From: an uncultured Prevotella sp.
Lineage (GTDB): Bacteria > Bacteroidota > Bacteroidia > Bacteroidales > Bacteroidaceae
Direction: 5' to 3'
NCBI GenBank assembly: GCA_927910885.1
Contig: CAKMOD010000133.1
Location: 1 to 32,850 of the forward strand
Length of the DNA stretch: 32,850 nucleotides
Part shown: positions 22,028 to 32,196 of the stretch, piece after piece
Layout of the letters: the number at the start of each line of letters is the position of its first letter
Numbering within the stretch: the stretch's first letter is position 1
The notes under the pieces: model-generated
Database searches by the model: none
What the model saw: the letters and a program-made list of their open reading frames with translations, nothing else
What the model was told of the DNA's origin: nothing
Translations under genes and position numbers: made by a program

Positions 22028-23179
22028 ATGAGCAAAAAAACGATTTTACTACTATTTAGCATTTTGACTTTGCTTTCATGTAGCCAAAGAAAACTGCCTA
22101 ACTATCCCGCGACAGACGAAGGGATCACTCGGATGAGGCTCGATAGTGCTGCTTTCTTCATGGCTAAACATGACACAAGGAATGCGATGTATCAGCTAAA
22201 ATCGGCAGAAAAGCACCTTTTCAACGTAACAGAAGACTCTTTGAAGTTTGCTACATACTATCGTATTGCTCTCTTGAATGCCCAGAACGGTGCTTATAAA
22301 TTGGCACTTGACTATTTCAAGCATACTACTCGATATGCTAATGATAGCAAGAAGAGCCACAGACTGACCGACATTTACCTCGGCAAAGCCTCTGTTTTTA
22401 ACCAAATGGGACAACGCGACTCTGCCCTGTTATACGTAAAGAAGGCTGAAGCCTTCAAGCCTCGTATTCGTAAAGACCAAGAAAGTCGTATCGAAGAACT
22501 AAAAACACACATTGAAAAACGCCAAATTTTATCGGTTTCACCGGAGAAAGATATTGAGATTATACAGATACAAGACCGTTATGAAGTGGCTATCGCACAG
22601 CGTAAAGCCCTGCAACTACAACTCTATATCGCTTATCTTGTTATCATCTTGATACTCCTTACATCTGGTATCGTTGTATGGTTCCGCCGTCGTATGCGCC
22701 AACAGCTACATACCTATCGCAGACAACAAGAGATGACAGAGCAGAATATTCAGCAGTTACTCCGACGAAAAGATGCAACGATAGATGAGATGAAGGCAGA
22801 AGTTGATAGTAAAATCAATGAGTTAGAACAGTTGAAACAGAAAACTCCTACACACAACGGAGATACAAAAACAGCCGATTCCATCGAACAAACAAAATTG
22901 GGAGTAGACTCTCTCTACACCATTCTAAAAGGTGGAAACATCTCACAGATGGGCAAACGTGAACAACAAGCACTCAACGCTATTATGCCTAACTTCGATT
23001 ACGACCTTGCTTATATCCTCAATAATCCCCGCTATGCGTTCACTCCTAAGGAAACATTCTACTATATAATGGAACACAACGGCATGACCGACGAGCAGAA
23101 AGCTGAAGCCTTCTGTTGTACTTCACAAGCCATCAGATCGATTAAAAGTAGAATGAAAAAGAAGATGGAAAAGTCATAA
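22028..23179 (+). CDS. Membrane-tethered TPR lipoprotein with C-terminal HTH-like domain
   Basis: 383 residues from the ATG at 22028. The N-terminus is a lipoprotein signal (MSKKTILLLFSILTLLSCS, lipid Cys near 18). Residues ~35-170 are TPR-like helices (SAAFFMAKHDTRNAMYQLKSA; ALLNAQNGAYKLALDYFKH; SVFNQMGQRDSALLYVKKA). A single transmembrane helix lies near 207-228 (LYIAYLVIILILLTSGIVVW). A charged coiled coil follows (~235-285). The last ~70 residues end AEAFCCTSQAIRSIKSRMKKKM, resembling a helix-turn-helix. This layout matches a Bacteroidota class of one-component regulators with periplasmic TPR sensors and cytoplasmic DNA-binding tails. Targets are unknown; the divergent TonB-domain operon is a candidate. 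A longer frame from 21923 is rejected because the promoter lies inside it. Confidence 0.75.
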   Translation: MSKKTILLLFSILTLLSCSQRKLPNYPATDEGITRMRLDSAAFFMAKHDTRNAMYQLKSAEKHLFNVTEDSLKFATYYRIALLNAQNGAYKLALDYFKHTTRYANDSKKSHRLTDIYLGKASVFNQMGQRDSALLYVKKAEAFKPRIRKDQESRIEELKTHIEKRQILSVSPEKDIEIIQIQDRYEVAIAQRKALQLQLYIAYLVIILILLTSGIVVWFRRRMRQQLHTYRRQQEMTEQNIQQLLRRKDATIDEMKAEVDSKINELEQLKQKTPTHNGDTKTADSIEQTKLGVDSLYTILKGGNISQMGKREQQALNAIMPNFDYDLAYILNNPRYAFTPKETFYYIMEHNGMTDEQKAEAFCCTSQAIRSIKSRMKKKMEKS

Positions 23180-23516
23180 TAAGAACTTCCTGAAGCAGAT
23201 ATAGAATTTGCAGCAGAGGATAAATCAGCCTTATACCTACCACACCTTCATCATTAAGCTATAACGATCAGATATACTGGAGACTATTTAATAAAGGTAG
23301 GTTTAATAGTCCTCTCAACCTATGAGAGCTCAAGTAGACTTCTTGGACAGATGCCTGAATAAAGTTCCCTTTTTATATAACAAGATACGAAGAGCTTGAA
23401 ATATTGGTACTTTTCAGAAAGATAAACTTCCCCTGTTTTTGCCAATGTTCCCTCACGTTCGCCAACACATATCAGTAAGAAGCCGTCCATTCTTTAAGAA
23501 GAGTTGGAAATAACCC
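23180..23516. other. Convergent spacer, nothing recognised
   Basis: 337 bp between two converging genes. I see no gene, tandem array or clear terminator hairpin. Confidence 0.5.
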
Positions 23517-24704
23517 CTACATCTTCTTTGCAGCATACTCACCCATCGCTTTATAACCAGCAGGATTCGGATGTAACCAATCACCAATCTGCCATTCTTT
23601 ACGCAAGCGGTCGGGTGATGAAGGATCACGCATGAGTGCATCAAAGTCGATGAAACCGTCGATTTCAGGGTTTGTTCTTATCCATTCGTTCACCGTCTTA
23701 CGTGCTGCATCACGTGCCTCTGTAAAGTAACCTTTGCAGCCATTGAAAGGAGTTATCGTACCCATATAGACCTTCAAGCCACGTTGACGAGCCTTCTTAA
23801 TCATCACTTGATAGGCTTCTATCAACTGGCGAGCAGTTTCTTCTGGATTGGTTGACGTACCGATATCATTAATAGCCTCAAAGATGATTACTGCACGAAG
23901 TCCTCTTTGTCCCAAGATATCACGATCAAAACGATCCTTTCCTGGCTGTCCTAACCCCACAGAGAGGATACGATTATCCCCAATACCAAGATTCAACACG
24001 CCCGTTTTCGGACTCTTCGACTCATATTCTCCATTCAGTACGGCAGACATAAAATCAGGCCAACGGTCTTGTGCATTTGTCACACAACCCTTTCCATCGG
24101 TAATACTATTACCAAGGATAGCCACACTGGAAGCAGAAGCATCAAGGACATCAATAGCAGAAATATTAAACCAATGGTCCTCTTTGAAAGCTGTTGAGAA
24201 ATCAGTATTAGCATTTGTCACACCACGTAATATATAAGATGTAGTACGCGAACCCATGTGAACAGTAGGTTCTTTTGGTGCTTTAAGATAGTTAATCGTA
24301 ATTGACAAACGCTCCAATGGTTGTAAATCGAATTTCAACGCATCTGAAAAGGCAGCCTTACCAGCAGGTATCGTTACCCGACGTTTATTATTAAAACGGA
24401 GATACTTAGCTGAATTCTTCTGTATCTCTGACCCTTCTCCAGCCTTTGCAATATAAACACTGGTAATCTCAACAGGCTCCGAAGACAGTTCATTACTCAA
24501 CTGCAAACGAATAACAGGACCACCGATACTCACCTTCACTACCTGTCGTACGGAGCGATTCGTCATCTGGTTATTATAAGGCATAAAACCCTTATCAACT
24601 GTCTGTGGCGCACAAGCCCATGTTCCTACCCAACGTTCTTGCTGTGCATAAGCGTTGAATGTGATAAAAAACAATAAAACGAATAAAATCTTACGTGTAA
24701 ACAT
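23517..24704 (-). CDS. Exported SGNH/GDSL-type hydrolase
   Basis: 395 residues from the ATG at 24704, with signal peptide MFTRKILFVLLFFITFNAYA. SGNH-hydrolase blocks are visible: block I as ILGNSITDGKG (GNS in place of the usual GDS), LNLGIGDNRIL (block II Gly), EAINDIGTS (block III Asn), and DWLHPNPAGYKAMG (block V Asp/His). An N-terminal ~160-residue beta-rich region precedes the catalytic domain. Such enzymes remove acetyl or acyl groups from sugars or lipids; the substrate is not evident. The frame extends upstream to 24866, but those 54 residues lack a signal and would overlap the WYL gene, so I reject that start. It lies 130 bp behind the WYL regulator on the same strand. Confidence 0.87.
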   Translation of the reverse strand: MFTRKILFVLLFFITFNAYAQQERWVGTWACAPQTVDKGFMPYNNQMTNRSVRQVVKVSIGGPVIRLQLSNELSSEPVEITSVYIAKAGEGSEIQKNSAKYLRFNNKRRVTIPAGKAAFSDALKFDLQPLERLSITINYLKAPKEPTVHMGSRTTSYILRGVTNANTDFSTAFKEDHWFNISAIDVLDASASSVAILGNSITDGKGCVTNAQDRWPDFMSAVLNGEYESKSPKTGVLNLGIGDNRILSVGLGQPGKDRFDRDILGQRGLRAVIIFEAINDIGTSTNPEETARQLIEAYQVMIKKARQRGLKVYMGTITPFNGCKGYFTEARDAARKTVNEWIRTNPEIDGFIDFDALMRDPSSPDRLRKEWQIGDWLHPNPAGYKAMGEYAAKKM

Positions 24705-24834
24705 TGTCTTGATTTTTAAACCTCCCAAGCCTCTCGCACTATCTCTAACTAAAAGAGAACATATTTCTATTAATGGAAGGTTGATGATAAATAATGATAG
24801 TTTGCAATGAATAATAGAACAAAGAATGAACTTC

Positions 24835-25755
24835 CTACTTCTGCAATAGTTGGTTTGACGAATCAATAAGACTTTCTATTTCCGCTCTCATATACGCCTT
24901 GAAACCATCACCCTCTATGATTTCTATATCTTTGAAGAGTCCAAGAACGAAACGACCTAAACCACGATAATCGCATACTTCTATATCTAAAAGCCACGAG
25001 CCTTCCTCTATTGGAGTAATATAATGCGCCCCTTGTGGATATTCCTCCTTAAAAAGATTATGTGACAACTGTCCTAAGCGCAATTTCACACGATGTCGTT
25101 CCTCACTACTAAACATAAAGATATCCGTAAACACCTGCCTATGTTTGTCTTCATGAAGCCAGGGTGTATCTAATATTTCCACACCCGTCATACGTGAAAT
25201 CTTAAATGTCTTATTCTGTTTCGATACCAATTCATGACAGCGTACATCCTCATTATTGTGCAGCAAGAGAAAAGGTTCTACAAGACGATCCTTAACTGAA
25301 TGACTATGTGGACTCGAATAACCTATCAAACGAACCGTCTTCTTCTCTGCCATCGCCTTGCGTAACAGTTTCAGGTTACTCTCCATTTGGCGACGAATGG
25401 GTGACTCTGCAGACACAGAGAAATTATAAGAACTTTCCAACTTCTGCCTTAGCTGGTTCACCATCTCACTATCATTGCCAGCCATCGTCAATACACTATG
25501 GATTGTCTTCACATCTTTATCTGTAAACTGAATCGTTTGCAGCAACTGTGTAAAGAAAGGAGAACGGCGATCAATATGATAATAGCCCTGACTCTTGAAC
25601 ACGATAAAACCAGCATGCTTGATGAAGTCGAGTAGATAATAGAAATTCCTACGCGACAACCTCATCCGTTCACACAACTCTTCGACAGTATAGTTACGTC
25701 CGTCTGACAATAGAATCAACAGTTCTAACTGTTTCTTTAATTTATCAAACCTCAT
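24835..25755 (-). CDS. WYL-domain transcriptional regulator
   Basis: 306 residues from the internal ATG at 25755. The N-terminal winged helix-turn-helix is seen as FDKLKKQLELLILLSDGRNY, TVEELCERMRLSRRNFYYLL and GFIVFKSQGYYHIDR. The WYL domain follows from about residue 120 (KTVRLIGYSSPHSHSVKDRL, VEPFLLLHNNEDVRCHELV, KTFKISRMTGVEIL). WYL domains bind small ligands or nucleic-acid ends and often control stress or defence genes. I prefer 25755 because the HTH begins immediately there; a frame from 25836 adds 27 residues that start in an A/T homopolymer region. No promoter was identified. The MITE-like element at 25960 lies 200 bp upstream. Confidence 0.83.
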   Translation of the reverse strand: MRFDKLKKQLELLILLSDGRNYTVEELCERMRLSRRNFYYLLDFIKHAGFIVFKSQGYYHIDRRSPFFTQLLQTIQFTDKDVKTIHSVLTMAGNDSEMVNQLRQKLESSYNFSVSAESPIRRQMESNLKLLRKAMAEKKTVRLIGYSSPHSHSVKDRLVEPFLLLHNNEDVRCHELVSKQNKTFKISRMTGVEILDTPWLHEDKHRQVFTDIFMFSSEERHRVKLRLGQLSHNLFKEEYPQGAHYITPIEEGSWLLDIEVCDYRGLGRFVLGLFKDIEIIEGDGFKAYMRAEIESLIDSSNQLLQK

Positions 25756-25959
25756 TCTTACAATGAATAGATATATAATATATAACGCAGAAACAACACT
25801 TTTATTAACCTGTGCAACGCTTTTTTTTTTGATCATAATCTAATATAACTTAGTCCACAAACATTTCCGTCTATAATAAAAGTTTCTTCCGATAGAGAGA
25901 TAAAAGCTCCTTAACAAACACAAGATTATTATGTTTTTACAAGAATACTTTTATATTGA
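25756..25959. other. Upstream region of the WYL gene
   Basis: AT-rich, with a run of ten or more T near 25821. No TAnnTTTG box on the minus strand was convincing. Confidence 0.4.
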
Positions 25960-26045
25960 TTTGCTGTCACTTTTAACATTTCACATAACACTACTGGAAA
26001 CTAACAAGTTAGAAGAACACTTTATGTGACAGTAGTGACAGCAAA
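25960..26045. mobile_element. MITE-like element, copy 2 (86 bp)
   Basis: Perfect 12-bp inverted ends TTTGCTGTCACT and AGTGACAGCAAA. Reverse-complemented it aligns end to end with 3761-3849. It lies between the susD terminator and the WYL gene. Confidence 0.65.
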
Positions 26046-26115
26046 AATACAATAAAGAATGCCTGCTATATTACTTGAAAAACCAAATGGACCAAATTAA
26101 ATAGAGATGACACAA

Positions 26116-26148
26116 AAAGGCGGAAAGAGACCTACTCTTTCCGCCTTT
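26116..26148 (-). terminator. Terminator of the susC/susD operon
   Basis: Perfect 14-bp stem AAAGGCGGAAAGAG (26116-26129) with CTCTTTCCGCCTTT (26135-26148), 5-nt loop, and TTTTTGTG on the minus strand. It lies 21 bp past the susD stop. Confidence 0.92.
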
Positions 26149-26169
26149 CTATTTATAAAAACTTACGAC

Positions 26170-27789
26170 TTACTCGTTCTTCAAAAGATCATTATAATCA
26201 ATCTCGTTCTGTGGAACCACCCAAGTCCACTTGTTACCGAAGTCTACAGCAATAGTTTTAGCAACAGCTGCGTGTGCATTACCACCTTCAGCAAATGAGT
26301 GGCGAACAACAGGAATGTTCCAACGCTTGTAATCACTCCATGCAAAGCCTTCACCCCAAAGCTCAACCTCACGGTAATCCTTGATTTCCTCAAAGAGGTC
26401 ATTACCTGTCTTTGTACAAGTATAGCTTGCATTACGACCAGTTGTAGCATTCAGTTTCACCAATGCAGCCTGTGCATCAGCAGTATTACCCAAGAAGTAA
26501 TTAGCCTCAGCCTCGATAAGCACCATCTCACTTGAACGGATGAAAGGAACATAACTAACACCTGGCTGTGCAGTTACCCAGAACTTCATGTGACCATCCA
26601 AATAGATATAACCAGAAGCGTAAGCTGCAGAGAGGCCAGATATCTGGTGCTTCTTAACTATAGAGTCAGCCTGTGCCAACACACTTTCATTGCCCATACC
26701 AATGATACCATAGGTTTGGTTTACCTGTGCATTGTCAGTAATATTAATACTACGGAACTTATCAGCAGTGATAAAGAGCTGCTTACGAGCATCATTATTT
26801 GGAATACGAGTAATCAACTCATGACCGATAGTACCAGCACCCGTACTCTGACTACTTGCATAGTAACCATTACAAGCCTCCTGTACACCAAATGCCCAAT
26901 ACCAGTTCTGCTCACTTGCATCGCCATAACTACCAAGAATCCACTCATCATTTGGCTTATAGAAACCAGTAGCGTATGCATCACCAGTCATCAAAGGACG
27001 CTTACTCTGCGCCAACTTAGCCTGTGCCAAAGCAGTAGCATAGTCCTGACGAGTCAATGCTGCACGTGCATAAACAGCGTAAGCGGTATTCAAGTCAGGA
27101 ATCCAACATTCAGCTGTTGAACGTGACACACCACTCTCAGTGAAGAGCTTGATAGCCTCCTGACAGTCCTTGTAAATCTGAGCGTAAGTCTCAGCAAGTG
27201 TTGAAGCCTTCAGTTCACCCGTAGAAGTATCAATACGCAAAGGCAATCCCGTAGAGGCACCATTGTTACTATCCTGCCAACGATAGCAGTAATAGTGTGC
27301 CAACTTCTCAAATGCGTATGCACGGAAAGTCAATGCAGAAGCCTTGATAAATTTTCTGTCAGCCTCACTACCCGTAGCATTATCAATGTTCGCAAGGAGA
27401 GCATTTGCATTGTTAATGATCTGATAGTAATAAGTCCACGCATAAGAATCATAGATACTTGTTGAACGGAAGTGGAATGTTTGATTATGGATAGGAGCCC
27501 AACCAGAAGCATAACGGTTATAGTTATAGTTCTGACTTGGGAGATTCTCGTATAGACGGATAATCGCATTCTCACCCGCAAATCCCTGACTATAGTAAGA
27601 CTGCTGTACACTCATTGACTTTGCAATACCATTCAAGGTATTACGTGCATTACTTGTCGTAGCGTATGCTGCCGACGGCTCTGCCGACTCAGCAGGTGAA
27701 ACATTGAGATAGTCACTGGAGCAAGATGCTGTTATTGCAGCTACAGCAATTAAAGCCCCTGCTGTGAATTTATTTATTGAATATTTCAT
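26170..27789 (-). CDS. SusD/RagB-family outer-membrane lipoprotein
   Basis: A 539-residue glycan- or nutrient-binding lipoprotein of the SusD type, partner of the SusC porin just upstream. The lipoprotein signal ends ITASCSS with the lipid Cys at about 23. Family stretches include NNANALLANID, FRAYAFEKLAHYYCYRWQ (TPR-like helix near 150), FIRSSEMVLIEAEANYFLG near 415, and the C-terminal EVELWGEGFAWSDYKRWNIP and WTWVVPQNEIDYN. It sits on the cell surface and caps SusC. The ligand is unknown; no glycoside hydrolase gene is adjacent, so a peptide or host-derived ligand is as likely as a polysaccharide. It follows susC by 27 bp, and the pair ends at a strong terminator. Confidence 0.95.
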   Translation of the reverse strand: MKYSINKFTAGALIAVAAITASCSSDYLNVSPAESAEPSAAYATTSNARNTLNGIAKSMSVQQSYYSQGFAGENAIIRLYENLPSQNYNYNRYASGWAPIHNQTFHFRSTSIYDSYAWTYYYQIINNANALLANIDNATGSEADRKFIKASALTFRAYAFEKLAHYYCYRWQDSNNGASTGLPLRIDTSTGELKASTLAETYAQIYKDCQEAIKLFTESGVSRSTAECWIPDLNTAYAVYARAALTRQDYATALAQAKLAQSKRPLMTGDAYATGFYKPNDEWILGSYGDASEQNWYWAFGVQEACNGYYASSQSTGAGTIGHELITRIPNNDARKQLFITADKFRSINITDNAQVNQTYGIIGMGNESVLAQADSIVKKHQISGLSAAYASGYIYLDGHMKFWVTAQPGVSYVPFIRSSEMVLIEAEANYFLGNTADAQAALVKLNATTGRNASYTCTKTGNDLFEEIKDYREVELWGEGFAWSDYKRWNIPVVRHSFAEGGNAHAAVAKTIAVDFGNKWTWVVPQNEIDYNDLLKNE

Positions 27790-27816
27790 ATTATTCGTTT
27801 TTTAAATTCTACAATA

Positions 27817-30800
27817 TTAGAGATCCACTGTCAAACCGAAGTTGAACACACGTGCAGAAACATAAGTGTTATCACTTCCACCAGAGAAACTATACTGTGG
27901 GTTCATACCCTTACGACCTGTGAGTGTGAAGAGATTCTCAACACCAGCCTTTACTGAAACACCACCAAGACCCCACTTTGTTACCAATGCCTTTGGCAAA
28001 CGATAAGTGAGCATAATATTCTTCATAATGAGATAAGAAGAACTTGTCAACCAACGGTCACTAATAGCATTATTATCATTGCTACCATTGAAATCAAGGA
28101 TAGGAGTGCCATTAGGATCGATACGGTTAGGAGAAGTAGCTGTCATACCATTAGGGGCACCGCTCCAAGAGTTGAGCACGTCTCTATGAAGTGCTGCTGC
28201 AGTAGAAGCAGAAGCAGTAGACATCAATGTTCTATAAGAACCATCCATAGTCTTACCACCAAGGCTATAAGTCATCAACATTGTCAAACTCAAGTCCTTC
28301 CAACGAAGGTTAGAGCTAAATGAGCCATAGACAGAAGGAAGAGCTGTACCCGCCCACTTACGGATTGCCTGAGAAGTAGATGTAGTGTACTTTGTTCCAT
28401 TGATTTCAACGAGGTCACCTGCTGCAGAAGCAGCCGCCTCCTTTTTCGGATCAAGGTCATAGAGAGACTTACCAGTCATCTGATCAACACCTACGAAGTG
28501 ATAAGTATACCACTCATAAGCAGAGTGTCCCTCAGAATAATTCTGCTGACCATGCAAGATATCTTCACCCTTAGGCAACTTGAGTACCTTATTCTTCAAT
28601 GTAGTAGCATCGAATGAGAGATTCCATGTCCAATCCTTAGAGCGTACGACATCACCACTCAACATAATCTCGAAACCACGGTTAGAGATAGTACCAATGT
28701 TCTGATACTGTGTAAGGTTCTCAATAGCATCATTACCAAAGAATGAACCTGCTGACAATGGGAAACGAACCTCGAAGAGCAAATCCTTAGAACGCTTGTC
28801 GAAATAACCCAAGCTGAAGTTCAAACGATCAAAGAGCGTACCCTCAACGCCAAAGTCAAGTGTCTGAGTTGTCTCCCACTTCAAGTCGAGAGCAGCCAAC
28901 TTCTGACGTACCAAAGCAGGGTTACCACCATTCTTAGTGATGTAATAAAGTGCCTGATAACCATAGAAGTTAACAGCAGCATCGTTACCTACCTCACCGT
29001 ATGAAGCACGAGCACGTAAAGCATCAACCCACTTTACTTTCTCCATGAACTTCTCTTTCTTGATATTCCAGTTTACACCAGCAGAGAAGAAGTTACCCCA
29101 ACGCTTATCCTTGTGGAACTTAGAAGAACCATCACGACGAAGAGAGAAGTCAAAGAAGTATTTCTCATCAAAGTTGTAACGAAGACGACCAAGATAAGAC
29201 TCAGTTCTATAATCCTCAAAATAGCCTTCTGTATCAGTGTTTAATACGAAGTTACTCAGGGCGCGCAAGCCTGCAATAGCAGCATTCGTGTTCATGACAC
29301 GTGCATACTTACGATTCCAGCTATAATTCTCATGACCGAGAAGAACATCAACATGGTGGAGATTAAAATTATGATCCCAATTCAAGAGTTCCTGTCCTGT
29401 ATAAGAGATATACTGGTTAGCATACTCTGACAAACGACCGTTGTTAGAAGCACCATCACCAATAACAGGGTTGTTATAGGTCTGACGATTTGTATTAGCA
29501 TGGTTCAAGTTTACCTTTCCAGACAAAGAGAAGCCGTATGGTAAAGTAATCTTTGTATAAATCAAACCGTCCAAAACGTTTCTACGCACGCGGTCCATGT
29601 CCATTGTCATCTCGTATGGGAGGTTACGGTTGCCAAGATACTCAGATGTGGTATCATACTGCTTATTACCATCTGCGTCCAAAGCGTATGTACCATCAGC
29701 ATTATGCAAATAAACAGGATAAACAGGAGCCATGTAACGAGTTATATAGAATGGGTTAGCATACATATTACCATTTGCATTTGAATTATAGCTTCTTACT
29801 GAAGAAGTACCAGAGAGGTTCAAGCCTAACTCGAGCCACTTATTAGCATTATAATTCGTATTGATACGACCTGTAAAACGCTCATATCCAGAGTTCAATG
29901 TATAACCCTGCTCATTCAGATAACCAGCAGAAGAATAAATATTATACTTATCACTTGCTACAGCTGCAGAGAGGTTATACTCCTGACGGTGACCAGTGCG
30001 CTCAACAGCCTTCTGCCAATCAAGGTCATCATAACCAGCACGCATAGCAGCAGTCAACTTACCATTTGCATCAAAGAGAGCATCATCGGCTCCATTATAG
30101 ATATTACGCTTCACATAATCAGGCACCAAGTGCTGGGTTGCATAAGTTCCAGCTGCAGCATCTGTAGAAGCGATACCACCAGAGAGCGCATAGTTCTTCA
30201 TTGCTACCCAAGAAGCTTCCATCCATTCGTTAGCATTCAAACGGTCATATTCTGCAATACCACGTCTGTAGAAACCTTGATCCATCTTCAAAGAAATGTT
30301 AGGTTTAGTAGAGAACTTAGCCTTCTTTGTTGTAATCAAGACAACGCCATTAGCCGCACGATTACCATAGAGAGCTGCAGAAGAAGCGTCCTTCAAGACA
30401 GACATAGACTCGATGTCGCTTGGATTTAACTCGGCAATATTACCTTCAAATGGAGTACCATCAACAATATAAAGAGGCTGGTCAGCATCCTTAACCAATG
30501 TACCCACACCACGGATGTGAATCTTAGGTGTAGCACCAGGTTCACCATAAGAGTTATTTACCTGAACACCAGGGGCAGAACCTTCCAGCGCACCCGTTAC
30601 AGTTGTACTGATACGATCGCCGATTTTCTTAGAGTCTACAACAGCTACAGAACCCGTAATTGATTGACGCTTAGCAGTACCATAGGCAACAATTACGACC
30701 TCTTCAAGATTCTTATCATCAGGTGCTAAGCTAACTTTCATGTTAGTTGTTGCTGTAACTGTCTTTGTTTTCATTCCAACATAAGACACAATCAACTTAA

Positions 30801-31000
30801 CACCTGCAGGTGCTGAGAGACGGAACTTACCATCAACATCTGTTACAGTACCCGTCTGTGTACCAGACACGAGGATAGACGCACCTACTACTGGCTGTCC
30901 ATCATCTGTGGAGACTACAGTTCCGCTAATCTCTGTTTGCGCCAGCGCTGTTCCTAAACTTAGGAATAGACCGACTAAAACATCATTAGTCTTTTTCCAT
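27817..31000 (-). CDS. SusC/RagA-family TonB-linked outer-membrane receptor, damaged start
   Basis: A SusC-type receptor of over 1,000 residues that imports the ligand captured by SusD. It has a carboxypeptidase-like N-terminal domain (GTVTDVDGKF), a TonB-box region (LEEVVIVAYGTAKR), the plug (IRGVGTLVKDADQPLYIVDG, AALYGNRAANGVVLITTKK) and a long barrel ending VFNFGLTVDL. The clean frame reaches back through GLFLSLGTALAQ, clearly a signal peptide, but has no start codon before a stop at 31012-31014. Adding one A at 30992-30996 and one T at 30977-30980 gives MEKRLMMFLVGLFLSLG from the ATG at 31000. A GTG at 30870 would skip the signal peptide and is unlikely to be real. Either two deletions disabled export or the assembly is wrong. 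Confidence 0.88.
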
Positions 31001-31112
31001 AAATTCTCTCTTTAATTAATATAATAAATAAACTATTTCAGATTCAAACTATTAATACGTAAGGTATTACAAATTGCATACAATCATGGTACAGATATTT
31101 TTTAACACTTCA

Positions 31113-31144
31113 CAAAGATAGTGCACCGCTTTTAAAGTTCCAAG
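31113..31144 (-). promoter_or_regulatory. susC/susD promoter
   Basis: TATCTTTG (31113-31120, minus strand) with CTTG (31141-31144) 20 nt upstream. The leader to the ATG at 31000 is about 107 nt. Confidence 0.65.
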
Positions 31145-31517
31145 TGGAAATGAAATTTTAATTAATATTTTCACATTTATTAATATTTTGATTTTACAAA
31201 ACAATAGTTTAGTGTATGAAAATAAATTAATTATTATATATAATAGTACTAAAAACAGCATATTGTAAGTCCAACACTTTTATTCCTTATTAAAACTTAA
31301 ATTACAGTATAGTATAGAGAGATAAAGAAACTTTAGAGCCAAATCTGGCATTAAATCGTAATATTGATTATTAATATTAATCCTATTAAACAATATCACG
31401 CTATCTTTAGAAGAAGTAAATAACTTAACAAACATGCTTAGTAACAATAAAATAAGCCTTTTCTGACAGTAAGTTACACGTAAATAAAGACATATTACAT
31501 AGTGTTTAGTACTCCGC

Positions 31518-31582
31518 ACCATTGGTGCTAAGGCCTAACACTGTATGTGCTGAGGCTTAGCACCACATGTGCGAAATAACAA
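31518..31582. repeat. 22-bp-period array, family B, second locus
   Basis: GCTAAG at 31527, GCTGAG at 31549 and GCGAAA at 31571, exactly 22 bp apart and each preceded by GT. One unit holds a near-perfect dyad GTGCTGAG-G-CTTAGCAC (31547-31563). Confidence 0.8.
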
Positions 31583-31655
31583 CACATAACTAAAAAATGG
31601 AAAGAAAGAATCCTTATAGTATATTATAAGATATAAAGAACATATTTATCAGGGA

Positions 31656-31720
31656 ATTGTTTACAAGACAGCGTAAACAATATATAAAATAATAAGGACT
31701 TAACCTTACATTTACGCTGT
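31656..31720. other. Nested inverted repeats (possible operator or structured RNA)
   Basis: ATTGTTTAC (31656-31664) and GTAAACAAT (31673-31681) form a perfect 9-bp stem with an 8-nt loop. The overlapping ACAGCGTAAA (31668-31677) can instead pair with TTTACGCTGT (31711-31720). The two pairings exclude each other. Confidence 0.5.
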
Positions 31721-31911
31721 TAGAACCACAAATAATGTAAAGTAATCCTATTAGAATAATGTAAATAAAAGTCGCAACTCAATTCGTTGAGGAGAATGAA
31801 GTCTAAAACAGATGAATCTCAGATTGGGTCATTAAACAATACCTAATATGATATCATTTTTAGGTTCTTCCGAAATATGGAGTGATAAATTAAGCCTACT
31901 AACATATAAAA

Positions 31912-32196
31912 GTCACACAGAGAGGGGGAGAACACGGAGGTGAAAAGCAGACAATCTCACGGAGGTGCCGAAGGCACAAAGAGCGACAGAGCCGTAGTGT
32001 ACGTGTTGCTGATAGCTTTGGTAATAAACGAATAAACGTTTTAAGAAATCTTGCAAACCACTGCTTTGTAATGAAGTAAACAAAAATATTAATAAAACTC
32101 ATAAATATTCTCTGTTCCTCCACGCACCAACGGTGCCTCTATGCCTAACGATTGCTACTATATAAAACCTCTGTGCTCTCCATTGCTCTGTGTGAC
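31912..32196. repeat. 285-bp unit with imperfect ~29-bp terminal inverted repeats
   Basis: GTCACACAGAG at 31912-31922 recurs inverted at 32186-32196; the match extends to about 29 bp with several mismatches. Each half carries a small hairpin, GTGCC-GAA-GGCAC on the left and GCACC-AAC-GGTGC on the right. The GAGAACACGGAGG-like composition is low complexity. A non-coding mobile remnant is possible. Confidence 0.4.

Noticed and set aside
31067..31522. Two short minus-strand open frames upstream of susC
   Set aside because: AT-rich, no recognisable domains; one spans the susC promoter and the other runs into a 22-bp array.
31899..32123. 74-residue open frame on the minus strand
   Set aside because: It covers a low-complexity inverted-repeat unit; no promoter or family match.
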